Below, piece by piece: positions 24,948-33,412 of a stretch of DNA of 64,000 nucleotides; position 1 is the first letter of the stretch, and the number at the start of each line of letters is the position of its first letter. The notes beneath the pieces are model-generated. The model made no database searches and was not told where the DNA came from. It saw nothing but the letters and a program-made list of their open reading frames with translations. Made by a program: the position numbers and the translations under genes. Origin of the DNA: Comamonas terrae (GTDB lineage: Bacteria > Pseudomonadota > Gammaproteobacteria > Burkholderiales > Burkholderiaceae_C); contig NZ_BCNT01000008.1 of assembly GCF_001544075.1 (NCBI RefSeq), forward strand, positions 62,001 to 126,000, written 5' to 3'.

Positions 24948-26840
24948 TTACAGCTGCTGCTGCACCTGGGCCAGCGCGGCCGGATCTTCCATGGTGCTCA
25001 GGTCGCCGGGATCGCGCCCTTCGGCCACCGCCTGCAGGGCACGTCGCAGCAGCTTGCCGCTGCGCGTCTTGGGCAAGGCGGCGACGAACAGCACGCGCGA
25101 GGGCCGCGCCACCGCGCCCAGCCGCGAATCGACCAGCTTCATGATCTCGGCCTCCAGCGCCTGGCGCGCCGGCGCGTCGTCCGTCAGCGCCGCATCGCGC
25201 ACCACGGCAAAGGCCAGTGCCACCTGGCCCTTGAGGCTGTCGGCCACGCCGACCACGGCCACTTCAGCGATCTGTGCATGGGCGGCGATGCTTTCCTCGA
25301 TCTCGCGCGTGCCCAGGCGGTGGCCGGCCACGTTGATCACGTCGTCGGTGCGGCCCAGGATGAAGTAATAGCCATCCTCGTCGCGTATGCCCCAGTCGAA
25401 AGTGCTGTAGATCAGCCGGCCCGGAATGCTCTTCCAGTAGGTGTTGACGAAGCGCTCGTCGTCGCGCCAGACAGTCTGCATGCAGCCCGGCGGCAGCGGC
25501 CCCTCGATGGCGAGCACGCCTTTCTGGTTCGCCTGCGTCAACTCCTGGCCCGTGGCGTCGTCGATCAGCTTGACGTTGTAGCCGTACACGGCCTTGCCGG
25601 GGCTGCCGAAGCGGGTGTCCTGCTTTTCCACGCCGTTGCACAGCGTCAGGATGGGCCAGCCGGTCTCCGTCTGCCAGTAGTTGTCGATGATGGGCTTGCC
25701 GATGGCATCGCTGATCCAGGCGGCCGTGGGCTCGTCCAGCGGCTCTCCGGCCAGCCACAGCGCCTTGAGGCTGGACAGGTCGTGGCGGTGCAGATGCGCT
25801 GCGTCGTGCTTCTTGAGCACGCGTATCGCCGTGGGTGCCGAGAACATGTGCGTGACCCGGTATTTCTCGACGATTCCCCACCAGGTGCCGGCATCGGGCC
25901 GCACCGGCAGGCCTTCGTAGAGCACCGTGGCCATGCCGTTGATCAGCGGCGCATAGATGATGTAGCTGTGGCCCACGACCCAGCCGATGTCGCTGGTGCA
26001 AAAGAAGGTCTGGCCCGGCTGGGCAGCGAAGATGTGCTTCATGCTGGCCGCCAGCGCCACGGTATAGCCGCCCGTGTCGCGCTGAACGCCCTTGGGACGG
26101 CCCGTGGTGCCGCTGGTGTAGAGCGTGTAGCTGGGGTGCGTCGCATCCACCCATTCGCAAGGCACCTGCGCATCCATGTGCAGCGCGCGCAGGGAGGCCC
26201 AGTCGTGGTCGCGCCCCGCGCGCATGGGCGCCGGCGCCAGGCCCCGGTCCACGATCAGCACGGCCGCGGGCCGGTGTGCGGACAGTTGCAGCGCTTCGTC
26301 CAGCAAAGGCTTGTAGGCCACCACGCGGCCGCCGCGCGAGCCCGCATCGGCGCTCACGATGACCTTGGGCTGCGCATCGTCGATGCGCGAGGCCAGCGCT
26401 CCCGAGGCAAAGCCGCCGAACACCACCGAATGGATGGCGCCCAGGCGTGCACAGGCCAGCATGGCAAAGGCCGCCTCGGCAATCATGGGCATGTAGATCT
26501 GCACGCGGTCGCCCTTTTGCACACCCAGCGCCTTCAGCACCGCCGCCATGCGGTTGACCTCGGCATGCAACTCCTGGTAGCTGTAGGCCTTTTCGGCGCC
26601 GGTTTCGGTGGAGATGGCAATCAGCGCGTTCTGGCCGGCGCGTGCGGCCAGATGCCGGTCCACCGCGTTGTGGCACAGATTGGTCAGCCCGCCGGCAAAC
26701 CATCGGGCAAACGGCGGATGGCCGTAATCGCAGATCTGCTGCGGCGGCCGGTGCCACTCGATCAGTTGGGCCTGCTCGGCCCAGAAACCCTCGCGGTCCT
26801 CGATGGACCGGCGGTAGAACTCTTCAAAACGCGTGCTCAT
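24948..26840 (-). CDS. prpE: Propionate-CoA ligase (AMP-forming)
   Basis: 630 aa from the ATG at 26840, with AAGGAGAC upstream. ANL-superfamily motifs are seen: LYTSGTTGRPKGVQRD (AMP/phosphate loop), DNYWQTETGWPI, RTDDVINVAGHRLGTREIEE (hinge) and PKTRSGKLLRR with the catalytic, acetylatable Lys. The N-terminal SIEDREGFWAEQAQLIEW resembles acetyl/propionyl-CoA synthetases, and overall length fits PrpE. It activates propionate to propionyl-CoA in the cytoplasm. No methylcitrate genes are next to it. Confidence 0.92.
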   Translation of the reverse strand: MSTRFEEFYRRSIEDREGFWAEQAQLIEWHRPPQQICDYGHPPFARWFAGGLTNLCHNAVDRHLAARAGQNALIAISTETGAEKAYSYQELHAEVNRMAAVLKALGVQKGDRVQIYMPMIAEAAFAMLACARLGAIHSVVFGGFASGALASRIDDAQPKVIVSADAGSRGGRVVAYKPLLDEALQLSAHRPAAVLIVDRGLAPAPMRAGRDHDWASLRALHMDAQVPCEWVDATHPSYTLYTSGTTGRPKGVQRDTGGYTVALAASMKHIFAAQPGQTFFCTSDIGWVVGHSYIIYAPLINGMATVLYEGLPVRPDAGTWWGIVEKYRVTHMFSAPTAIRVLKKHDAAHLHRHDLSSLKALWLAGEPLDEPTAAWISDAIGKPIIDNYWQTETGWPILTLCNGVEKQDTRFGSPGKAVYGYNVKLIDDATGQELTQANQKGVLAIEGPLPPGCMQTVWRDDERFVNTYWKSIPGRLIYSTFDWGIRDEDGYYFILGRTDDVINVAGHRLGTREIEESIAAHAQIAEVAVVGVADSLKGQVALAFAVVRDAALTDDAPARQALEAEIMKLVDSRLGAVARPSRVLFVAALPKTRSGKLLRRALQAVAEGRDPGDLSTMEDPAALAQVQQQL

Positions 26841-26979
26841 CGCTTGTCTCCTTGGCTCTCCATGCTTGGCGGAAAGCCTTCTGCATTCATAATTATTCAT
26901 CACAGACTTGCCGAAAACTGACAGCCGCCCCTGCCGGCTTGGCTCCCGGCCCGTCCGCACAGGAACACAAGATACAAAA

Positions 26980-26999
26980 AAAGCACCCGAAGGTGCTTT
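26980..26999 (-). terminator. Terminator of the isochorismatase-family gene
   Basis: AAAGCACC-CGAA-GGTGCTTT with a run of A on the left, which is the T run for minus-strand transcripts; it lies between that gene and prpE. Confidence 0.88.
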
Positions 27000-27052
27000 C
27001 TGTTTGCTGATCGGCCCGTGTCGGCCCCGCAGGCCATACATGGGCCATGCCT

Positions 27053-27655
27053 TCATTTGATCAGCGTCAGCATGTCCTTGAAATCCGGATGCTCGCAGCT
27101 GCGCAGCCACTCGAACAGCACCATCTCGGTGGTCACCAGTTCGGCGCCGGCCCCGGCCAGGCGGTCGAAGGCCGCGTCGCGGTTGCGCTCTGTGCGCGAG
27201 CCGCAGGCATCCGTCACCACCCACACGTCGAACTCGTCCTCCAGCAGCTCCAGCGCCGTCTGCAGCAGGCAGACATGGGTCTCGCAGCCCGCAATCACCA
27301 CCATGTTGCGCTCGGGTGCCTGCTGCTGGGGCTTTTGCAGATGCTTGGGCAGGCTGCGTGCATTGCCGCCCTGGGGCTTGGCCGGTGGGCGCAGCCATTC
27401 GCCCAGTCCTTCGGGCACGGCACTGAAGTACATCTTCTCGAGCGTCTTGCGGCACAGGGCCTTGAGTTCGGCGTTGTTGGCACCCAGGCGCGAGGGATTC
27501 TGCTCCGTGCCCCACACGGGCACTTCCAGCAACTGGGCCATCTTGGCGAGCTTGATGGCATTGCCCAGGGCCAGCGGGCCTTCGTGGATCACGGGCATGA
27601 GCTTGTCCTGGTAGTCCACCAGGACGAGTTGCGACTCGGATGCTTCCAATAGCAT
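27053..27655 (-). CDS. Isochorismatase-family cysteine hydrolase (YcaC-like)
   Basis: 200 aa from the ATG at 27655. LVLVDYQDKLMPVI carries the catalytic Asp, AGCETHVCLLQTALELLEDEFDVWVV carries the nucleophilic Cys and the cis-peptide region, and NPSRLGAN/KMYFSAV supply the Lys side. Members hydrolyse amides or act on isochorismate-like compounds; no siderophore genes are nearby, so an amidase/nicotinamidase-like role is more plausible. Upstream of prpE on the same strand but separated by its own terminator, so it is probably not an operon with prpE. Confidence 0.85.
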   Translation of the reverse strand: MLLEASESQLVLVDYQDKLMPVIHEGPLALGNAIKLAKMAQLLEVPVWGTEQNPSRLGANNAELKALCRKTLEKMYFSAVPEGLGEWLRPPAKPQGGNARSLPKHLQKPQQQAPERNMVVIAGCETHVCLLQTALELLEDEFDVWVVTDACGSRTERNRDAAFDRLAGAGAELVTTEMVLFEWLRSCEHPDFKDMLTLIK

Positions 27656-27990
27656 GGCTGATTCTTTCGGGAGGTAGGGCTTGCGAAGGCCGGCAGCCGG
27701 CCTCTGCAATTCCATGGATCTGTGGACAGGCCGGGCGCGACAGCCCGGCAGCAATCGCCTATTGTCGCAGCTGTCGCCCGCCACGGACGCCTGCGCGGCG
27801 CGCCCTTTTGGAGCGCCTGCGCTGTAGGAGCCGGGCCCACATGTTCGGCCGACTACAACTTTGTTTTTGCTAGCTGCTGTCGCTTGCGGGACTTGGTTCA
27901 GCCCCGTATTTGCCGAGAAACCAAAAACCTGCAGGGTTCGGGGGATTTATCAGCCCTGTCCTACAAAAAAACCTGCTACCCTCTCGCCCC
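27656..27990. other. Divergent intergenic region
   Basis: 335 bases between the isochorismatase-family gene and the NlpC/P60 gene. No gene is seen. A partial TAGCTGCTGTCGCTTGC block near 27867-27885 resembles half of the palindromic repeat found elsewhere in the window. Confidence 0.5.
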
Positions 27991-28614
27991 ATGTCTCGAT
28001 GGCTCATTGCTCTATTGTTCGTCAGCGTCACCGCCCACGCCGCACCCGGCGAGCCTCGTGACGACGACTCTGCCCAGTTGCTGGTCAACCGCGGCCTTAT
28101 CACCCAGCTGCGCGAAGCGCGCCACGCCGTTGCCGAGCGGACTTCCGACTTTGTCCGCGAAGCCCGCCAGAACGTGGCCGAGAAAACCTCGGATCTGGTC
28201 GTCACGGCCATGGGCTTCCTCGGGGTGCCCTACCGCTTTGGCGGCAACAATGCCGAGACCGGCTTCGACTGCAGCGGCTTCGTGCGCGCCATCTACTCGC
28301 AAACCGTGGGCAAGATGCTGCCCCGCCGTGCCGAGGAACAGGCCCAGGTCGCCCAGCACATCGACCGCAACGAGCTCAAGCCCGGCGATCTGGTGTTCTT
28401 CAACACCATGCGCCGCGCCTTCAGCCATGTGGGCATCTACGTGGGCGAAGGCAAGTTCATCCACGCTCCCCGCACCGGCGCCAGCGTGCGCGTGGAAAGC
28501 ATGCAGACTGCCTACTGGGCCCGCCGCTTCGACGGAGCCCGCCGTGTGGAAGGCGCCGAAGGCGCGGACACGGCCACTGCCGCATTGAGCATGGCGGCCT
28601 CTGCCCAGCAGTAA
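27991..28614 (+). CDS. Exported NlpC/P60-family cysteine peptidase
   Basis: 207 aa from the ATG at 27991, which starts a clean signal peptide (MSRWLIALLFVSVTAHA). The C-terminal NlpC/P60 domain (about 80-180) shows GVPYRFGGNNAETGFDCSGF (catalytic Cys), HVGIYVGEGKFIHAP (catalytic His and third residue) and GDLVFFNTM. Between lies a polar helix rich in Arg/Glu. Such enzymes cut peptidoglycan stem peptides in the periplasm. It stands as a single gene followed by a terminator. Confidence 0.92.
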   Translation: MSRWLIALLFVSVTAHAAPGEPRDDDSAQLLVNRGLITQLREARHAVAERTSDFVREARQNVAEKTSDLVVTAMGFLGVPYRFGGNNAETGFDCSGFVRAIYSQTVGKMLPRRAEEQAQVAQHIDRNELKPGDLVFFNTMRRAFSHVGIYVGEGKFIHAPRTGASVRVESMQTAYWARRFDGARRVEGAEGADTATAALSMAASAQQ

Positions 28615-28636
28615 ACCTGCAGCGGACACCTTCCCG

Positions 28637-28663
28637 AAAAAGCCTGCAGCCGCAGGCTTTTTT
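28637..28663 (+). terminator. Rho-independent terminator after the NlpC/P60 gene
   Basis: AAAAAGCCTGC-AGCC-GCAGGCTTTTTT hairpin with a T run. Confidence 0.93.
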
Positions 28664-28827
28664 GTTTTGGCAAACGCCGTACTTTAGGTTGCCGGAAGCC
28701 AGCCCGAAAGATCCCTGCAAGAATCAGGCCCGCATACACGTGCACAAAGCGTGGTGTCCGACAGGAGGCCGGAAGGGGCAAACCTAGAGTCGTTTCATCG
28801 CACTGACTCCTGAAGGAAATACCCGCC

Positions 28828-29076
28828 ATGTCCATCATAGGCACACTCTTCATCGGCCTCATCGTGGGCCTGATCGCGCGCGCCATCAAGCCGGGCAATG
28901 ACAGCATGGGCTGGATCATGACCATCCTGCTGGGGGTCGCCGGTTCCTTCGTCGCCACCTACATCGGTGTCGCCCTCAACTGGTACCAGGCCGGCGAGTC
29001 CGCGGGCTGGATCGCCTCGGTCATCGGTGCCGTGGTATTGCTGCTGATCTACAACGCAGTGCGCAGCAAAACCTGA
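28828..29076 (+). CDS. GlsB/YeaQ/YmgE-family small membrane protein
   Basis: 82 aa with TGAAGGAAAT before the start. Three hydrophobic segments with the family pattern: IGTLFIGLIVGLIARAIKPG, GWIMTILLGVAGSFVATYIG and GWIASVIGAVVLLLIYN. These small proteins are linked to envelope or general stress in several bacteria, but no biochemical role is known. It is followed by an unrelated hypothetical gene on the same strand. Confidence 0.9.
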   Translation: MSIIGTLFIGLIVGLIARAIKPGNDSMGWIMTILLGVAGSFVATYIGVALNWYQAGESAGWIASVIGAVVLLLIYNAVRSKT

Positions 29077-29202
29077 TTGCAGGCATTCCGCACTTCTTCT
29101 TTCCGGCGCACTGGTCCATGATCGGTGCGTCGGCCCCGCCCCTTGCCCTGCAGCGCCGTCACCGTCGCACCGTTTTCCCCCTGATTTCCCCGCTGGATCT
29201 CT

Positions 29203-29892
29203 ATGTGGCCTCGCAAGTCCGAACCCACTTCCCCCATCCCTTCGGTACATAGCGGCCGCCAGGATGTCGCCCAGGCCGCCGAGCGCGCGCGCAGCCTGCT
29301 CAAGAAGCGCGCCCTGATCGGCGCGGCCGCCAGCTCTCTGCCCATTCCGGGGCTGGACTGGGCGGTCGATGCCGCGCTGCTCGCACGCCTGCTGCCGCGC
29401 ATCAACAAGGAATTCGGCCTGACCCCCGAGCAGCTCGACGAACTCAGCCCCGGCAAGCGCGAGCAGGTGCAGAAGGCCGTGGCCATGGTCGGCTCGGTGG
29501 TGATCGGCAAGTTCATCACGCGCGACGTGGTCATGCGCCTGGCGCGCGTGGCCGGCATGCGCATGACGACCAGGCAGGCCGCGCGCTATGTGCCGCTGGC
29601 AGGCCAGGTGGCCGCCGCCGCCCTGGGCTATGCCACCTTGCGCTACCTGGGCGAGCGCCATATCCAGGACTGCATCCGCGTGGTCGAGCATGCCGAGCTC
29701 GACATTCCCGCCCGCCTGCGCCGTGCCGCGCATACCGTCAAGCGCAGCAGCGCCGACCTCGACGACACCTGGGAACATCTGCGCGACCGCGTCACGCCTT
29801 CCGATCCAGGCGCCAGGCCGCCGCGCAACTGGCAACTGCCCGATCGCGGCCCCTGGGGCCGCCGCAAGCGCTCCGACGACCCGGCGCTTTAA
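29203..29892 (+). CDS. Hypothetical protein, possibly DUF697/EcsC-like
   Basis: 229 aa, not firmly recognised. The central part has amphipathic and moderately hydrophobic helices with small residues (IGAAASSLPIPGLDWAVDAALLARLL, VAMVGSVVIGKFITRDVVMRL, YVPLAGQVAAAALGYATLRYL). This recalls DUF697/EcsC-type proteins that associate with membranes. The C-terminus is basic and Pro/Arg-rich. No signal peptide is visible. Confidence 0.65.
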   Translation: MWPRKSEPTSPIPSVHSGRQDVAQAAERARSLLKKRALIGAAASSLPIPGLDWAVDAALLARLLPRINKEFGLTPEQLDELSPGKREQVQKAVAMVGSVVIGKFITRDVVMRLARVAGMRMTTRQAARYVPLAGQVAAAALGYATLRYLGERHIQDCIRVVEHAELDIPARLRRAAHTVKRSSADLDDTWEHLRDRVTPSDPGARPPRNWQLPDRGPWGRRKRSDDPAL

Positions 29893-29924
29893 GGCGCAAC
29901 GCAAGCACGGCTATGATCTCCGCC

Positions 29925-30410
29925 ATGCCTGCCTCCCAAGACACACGCCGCTTCTGGCTCATGAAGAACGAGCCCGACGAATATTCGATAGACCATGCGC
30001 TGAGCGCCCCCGATGCCACCATTGCGTGGAACGGCGTGCGCAACTATCAGGCCCGCAATTTCATGCGCGACGACATGCAGGTGGGCGACGGCGTGCTGTA
30101 CTGGCATTCGAGCTGCGCCGAGCCGGGCATCTACGGCATTGCGCGCATTGCAGGCAATCTGCGCGTGGACCCTTCGCAATTCGACCCGGCCGACCCCTAC
30201 TACGATCCCAAATCCTCACCCGACAAGCCACGCTGGCTGACGCTGGATGTACAGGCGCTGCGCAAGACGCGCCCGCTGCTGATCGCGGAGCTGCGCGAGC
30301 AGCCTGCACTGGCCCACATGCGCGTGCTGCAAAAAGGCAACCGCCTGTCCATCACGCCGGTCAGCACCGAGGAGTGGCAGGTGATCGAAGGCCTGCTCCA
30401 GGGCCGCTGA
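29925..30410 (+). CDS. EVE domain-containing protein
   Basis: 161 aa from the ATG at 29925; an in-frame ATG at 29913 is an alternative and overlaps a TATGAT that could be a -10 element. The opening RRFWLMKNEPDEYSI and WNGVRNYQARNFMRDDMQVGDGVLYWHS are diagnostic of the EVE fold, related to PUA/YTH domains that bind modified bases in DNA or RNA. Pfam-type single-domain length. A role in recognising modified nucleic acid is inferred from the fold; no restriction genes are adjacent. Confidence 0.93.
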   Translation: MPASQDTRRFWLMKNEPDEYSIDHALSAPDATIAWNGVRNYQARNFMRDDMQVGDGVLYWHSSCAEPGIYGIARIAGNLRVDPSQFDPADPYYDPKSSPDKPRWLTLDVQALRKTRPLLIAELREQPALAHMRVLQKGNRLSITPVSTEEWQVIEGLLQGR

Positions 30411-30689
30411 CCGAAGACGGACTGCTCTTGCCCGCTTAGTCCGTCGCAGCTGCAGGCATTTGCGGCAGGCCAAGCCCGATTCCGGGCCAGCCACGATAAT
30501 TGCGGGTTTTTCGCCGGCAGGACGGGCACCGCGCGCCTATTTGCAGACCGCGGCCCTGCACCTATCGCCATCTTCTGCCAGGCGGATCCGGGTTCGGAAG
30601 ATTCACGACACCGTGGCACGCTGCGTGGCCGGCATCGCCACGCATCTCTCGTTTCAGGCCGGCTTGTCCGGCCTTTGTTCTTGCAAAGG

Positions 30690-32111
30690 ATGAATGCATT
30701 GACCGACTGCGCGCCTGCCTCCGCGAACGCTCGTCCGGCCCCCTCTCCCGTGCGCCTGCAAAAGACGCTGCTGCTGTGGCATGTGGTCATCATCGGCCTG
30801 GCCTATATCCAGCCCATGACGCTGCTGGACACCTTCGGCATGGTCTCGCGCGATTCGCTGCAGCATGTGCCCACCTCCTACTTCGTGGCGCTGCTGGCCG
30901 TGCTGCTGACCTCGCTGAGCTACGGCCACATGATCCGCCGCTATCCGTCCTCGGGCTCGGCCTACACCTATGCGCAAAAGGCCATCCACCCCAATGTGGG
31001 CTTCATGGTGGGCTGGTCCTCGCTGCTGGACTATCTGCTCTCGCCCATGGTCAACATTCTGCTGGCCAGAATCTACCTCACGGCCATCTTTCCCGAGGTC
31101 AACCACTGGGTCTGGATCGTCGGGCTGACGGCGCTGATGGTGGGCGTAAACCTGCGCGGCATCCGCTTCGTGGCCAATCTCAACGGGCTCATCGTCTTTT
31201 TCCAGCTGCTGGTCATTGCCATCTTCACCTTCATGGTCTGGCACCAGCTCCGGGCGGGCCAGAACGCCCTGGGGGCCATTGCCGAAAGCGGCGGCCACGG
31301 CCTGTGGAGCCTTGCGCCGTTCTGGAGCAGCCAGGCGGACATCGGCGCCCTGATAACGGGCGCAACCATTCTGTGCTTTTCCTTCACCGGCTTCGACTCG
31401 CTCAGTTCGCTGGCCGAGGAAACCCGCAACACCGAGAGCACACTGCCCAAGGCCATCTTCCTCACGGCCCTGATCTCCGGGCTGATCTTCATCGCCGCCA
31501 CCTATTTCCTGCAGCTGTACTTTCCCGGCGATCCCCGGCAGTACTTCAAGGCCGTGGACGAAACCCAGCCCGAAATCCTCTACCTGGTCGGCGGCGCGCT
31601 GTTCCAGTCCGTGGTGCTGGCCTTTGCCATCGTGACGGTGATGGCCTCGGGCATTGCCGCCCATGCCGGCGTCTCGCGCCTGATGTATGTGATGGGGCGC
31701 GACGGCGTGATCCACAAGCGCTTCTTCGGCCATATCAGTCCCAGATCCTTCACGCCGTCGTACAACATCCTGCTGGTGGGCGCCGTGGCCCTGACCGCCG
31801 GTTTCCTGAGCCTGGAATACGTGGTGGCGCTGATCAGCTTCGGTGCGCTCACGGCCTTCAGCTTCGTGAATCTCTCGGTGATGGCCGAATACGTCTGGCG
31901 CCAGGGCCGCTGGCGCACGCTGCGCGATGTGCTCCGCTACGTTGTCACGCCGGTTCTGGGCTTTGTCAGCGTGGGAGCCATGTGGCTCGAGGTGGAACCC
32001 ACCTCGCTGATCTCGGGCCTGGTCTGGGGCACGCTGGGACTGTGCTATCTGGGCATCGTCACAGGGGGCTTTCGCAGCGCGGCGCCCCAGTACCGCGAGG
32101 AGATCGGGTAA
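30690..32111 (+). CDS. APC-superfamily amino acid/polyamine permease
   Basis: 473 aa from the ATG at 30690, right after AAAGG. About twelve helices; helix 1 has the unwound-type segment VIIGLAYIQPMTLLDTFGMVS, helix 2-3 region YPSSGSAYTYAQKAIHPNVGFMVGW, and the conserved CFSFTGFDSLSSLAEETRNTE is typical of PuuP-like putrescine/amino acid importers. VSRLMYVMGRDG is the usual loop-8 motif. Substrate is not determinable. It is monocistronic here; a GATAAT (30495-30500) about 190 bases upstream might be a -10 element. Confidence 0.9.
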   Translation: MNALTDCAPASANARPAPSPVRLQKTLLLWHVVIIGLAYIQPMTLLDTFGMVSRDSLQHVPTSYFVALLAVLLTSLSYGHMIRRYPSSGSAYTYAQKAIHPNVGFMVGWSSLLDYLLSPMVNILLARIYLTAIFPEVNHWVWIVGLTALMVGVNLRGIRFVANLNGLIVFFQLLVIAIFTFMVWHQLRAGQNALGAIAESGGHGLWSLAPFWSSQADIGALITGATILCFSFTGFDSLSSLAEETRNTESTLPKAIFLTALISGLIFIAATYFLQLYFPGDPRQYFKAVDETQPEILYLVGGALFQSVVLAFAIVTVMASGIAAHAGVSRLMYVMGRDGVIHKRFFGHISPRSFTPSYNILLVGAVALTAGFLSLEYVVALISFGALTAFSFVNLSVMAEYVWRQGRWRTLRDVLRYVVTPVLGFVSVGAMWLEVEPTSLISGLVWGTLGLCYLGIVTGGFRSAAPQYREEIG

Positions 32112-32271
32112 GGGCTGGCCCGCGAAAACAGGTGCAGGCGCTGGCCGGCCATGCGCCGTGCGCCTGTGTTTTCGCAGGCTGTGAGATCGGCGGATCCGCC
32201 TTACAGCCATGCCCCGCCAGCCGTAATACGATGCTGGGCACGCAATCCTGCCTGCCCACCGGAGACCTTGC

Positions 32272-33345
32272 GTGCGCTGGACTTCCCCGATCTCGCTGGC
32301 GTGGCGACGTGCCCGCACCACCCTGCCCTCGCGCGCTCGCCTGGCCATGCGCGATGCCGTCGCCGCCGCGCTGGCCTGTTCGCTGTCGTGGATACTGGCC
32401 CAGCGCCTGTGGAACCATCCCCGGCCCGCGTTTGCCGTGGTCACGGCCGTGATCTGCCTGGCGCCCGGCCTGCCCAGCCATCTCAAGCAGGCGCGCAATC
32501 TGCTGGTCGGCTGCACGCTGGGCATCGTCATCGGCGATCTGGTCTGGCAGCTGCCATCCCAGCATCCTCTGTTGCTGCTCAGCCTGGCCACCTTTCTGTC
32601 CATCCTGCTCGGGGCCGCCATCGGGCCCGCGCCCGTGGTTCCCATCCAGGCCGGCGTATCCGTGGTGCTGGTGCTGGTCATGGGCCCCGGCATGGCCGGC
32701 GGCGCGCGCCTGCTGGATGTGCTGGTCGGGGCCAGCGTGGGACTGCTGTGCAGCCAGGTGCTGTTCACCTCCGATCCCATCAAGGACATGGGCCGCACGG
32801 CCTCCACCTTCCTCAAGCAGCTGGCCAACGGTCTGGAGCTGACGCTGAACGCCTGCGAACAGGCCCAACCGGCGGCAGCCGAAACCGCCATGGGCCAGCT
32901 CTCGCTGGCACAGGAATCGCTGGCGGCCCTGCGCGCAGCCGTGGGCCAGGCCCACAGTTCCCGGCGCTGGTCGCTGCGCGGCCGACTCAATGCGGACCGG
33001 CTGGCCTTTGTCGCGCGCCGCTACGACCGCCATGCGGTGCGCCTGTACGCCACCTGCCTGCTGCTGGCCGAAAGCCTCAACCGCGGCCTTTCCCATACCC
33101 AGGCCCCGCCGCCGGCCGGGCTGCTCGGCTATTGCCGCTGGCTGGTCGCCAGCTGCATCCATCTGGCCGAGCAGGACACCGTCGTGGCGCTCAAGGCCGA
33201 CGACCCGCTGGCCTTCATGCCGCCACGCCCCTCCGAAATCACCGAGGGCTCGAGCGGCCTGGCACCCGAATGGGCGCTGGCGCGGGACAATGCCCAGTTG
33301 CTTGAAAACGCGCTGCGTGCACTGATCGGCTCGCGCGATGCGTAA
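32272..33345 (+). CDS. FUSC-family (aromatic acid exporter-like) inner-membrane protein
   Basis: 357 aa with a GTG start supported by GGAG eight bases upstream. The N-terminal half carries about six helices: RDAVAAALACSLSWILAQ, PRPAFAVVTAVICLAPGLPSHLKQARNLLVGCTLG, LLLLSLATFLSILLGAAIG and GARLLDVLVGASVGLLCSQVLF. This matches the FUSC/ArAE fold related to AaeB and YccS. The C-terminal half is soluble and helical. Possibly an exporter component; substrate unknown. Confidence 0.82.
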   Translation: MRWTSPISLAWRRARTTLPSRARLAMRDAVAAALACSLSWILAQRLWNHPRPAFAVVTAVICLAPGLPSHLKQARNLLVGCTLGIVIGDLVWQLPSQHPLLLLSLATFLSILLGAAIGPAPVVPIQAGVSVVLVLVMGPGMAGGARLLDVLVGASVGLLCSQVLFTSDPIKDMGRTASTFLKQLANGLELTLNACEQAQPAAAETAMGQLSLAQESLAALRAAVGQAHSSRRWSLRGRLNADRLAFVARRYDRHAVRLYATCLLLAESLNRGLSHTQAPPPAGLLGYCRWLVASCIHLAEQDTVVALKADDPLAFMPPRPSEITEGSSGLAPEWALARDNAQLLENALRALIGSRDA

Positions 33346-33412
33346 GCCTCAGCTCAAAACGGGCTGCAGCGCATTCTGCAAAAGCGCCGGACGTTCCCCT
33401 ATCGGGAGCACC

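Noticed and set aside
24948..27655. Operon of the isochorismatase-family gene with prpE
   Set aside because: A good terminator (26980-26999) separates them.
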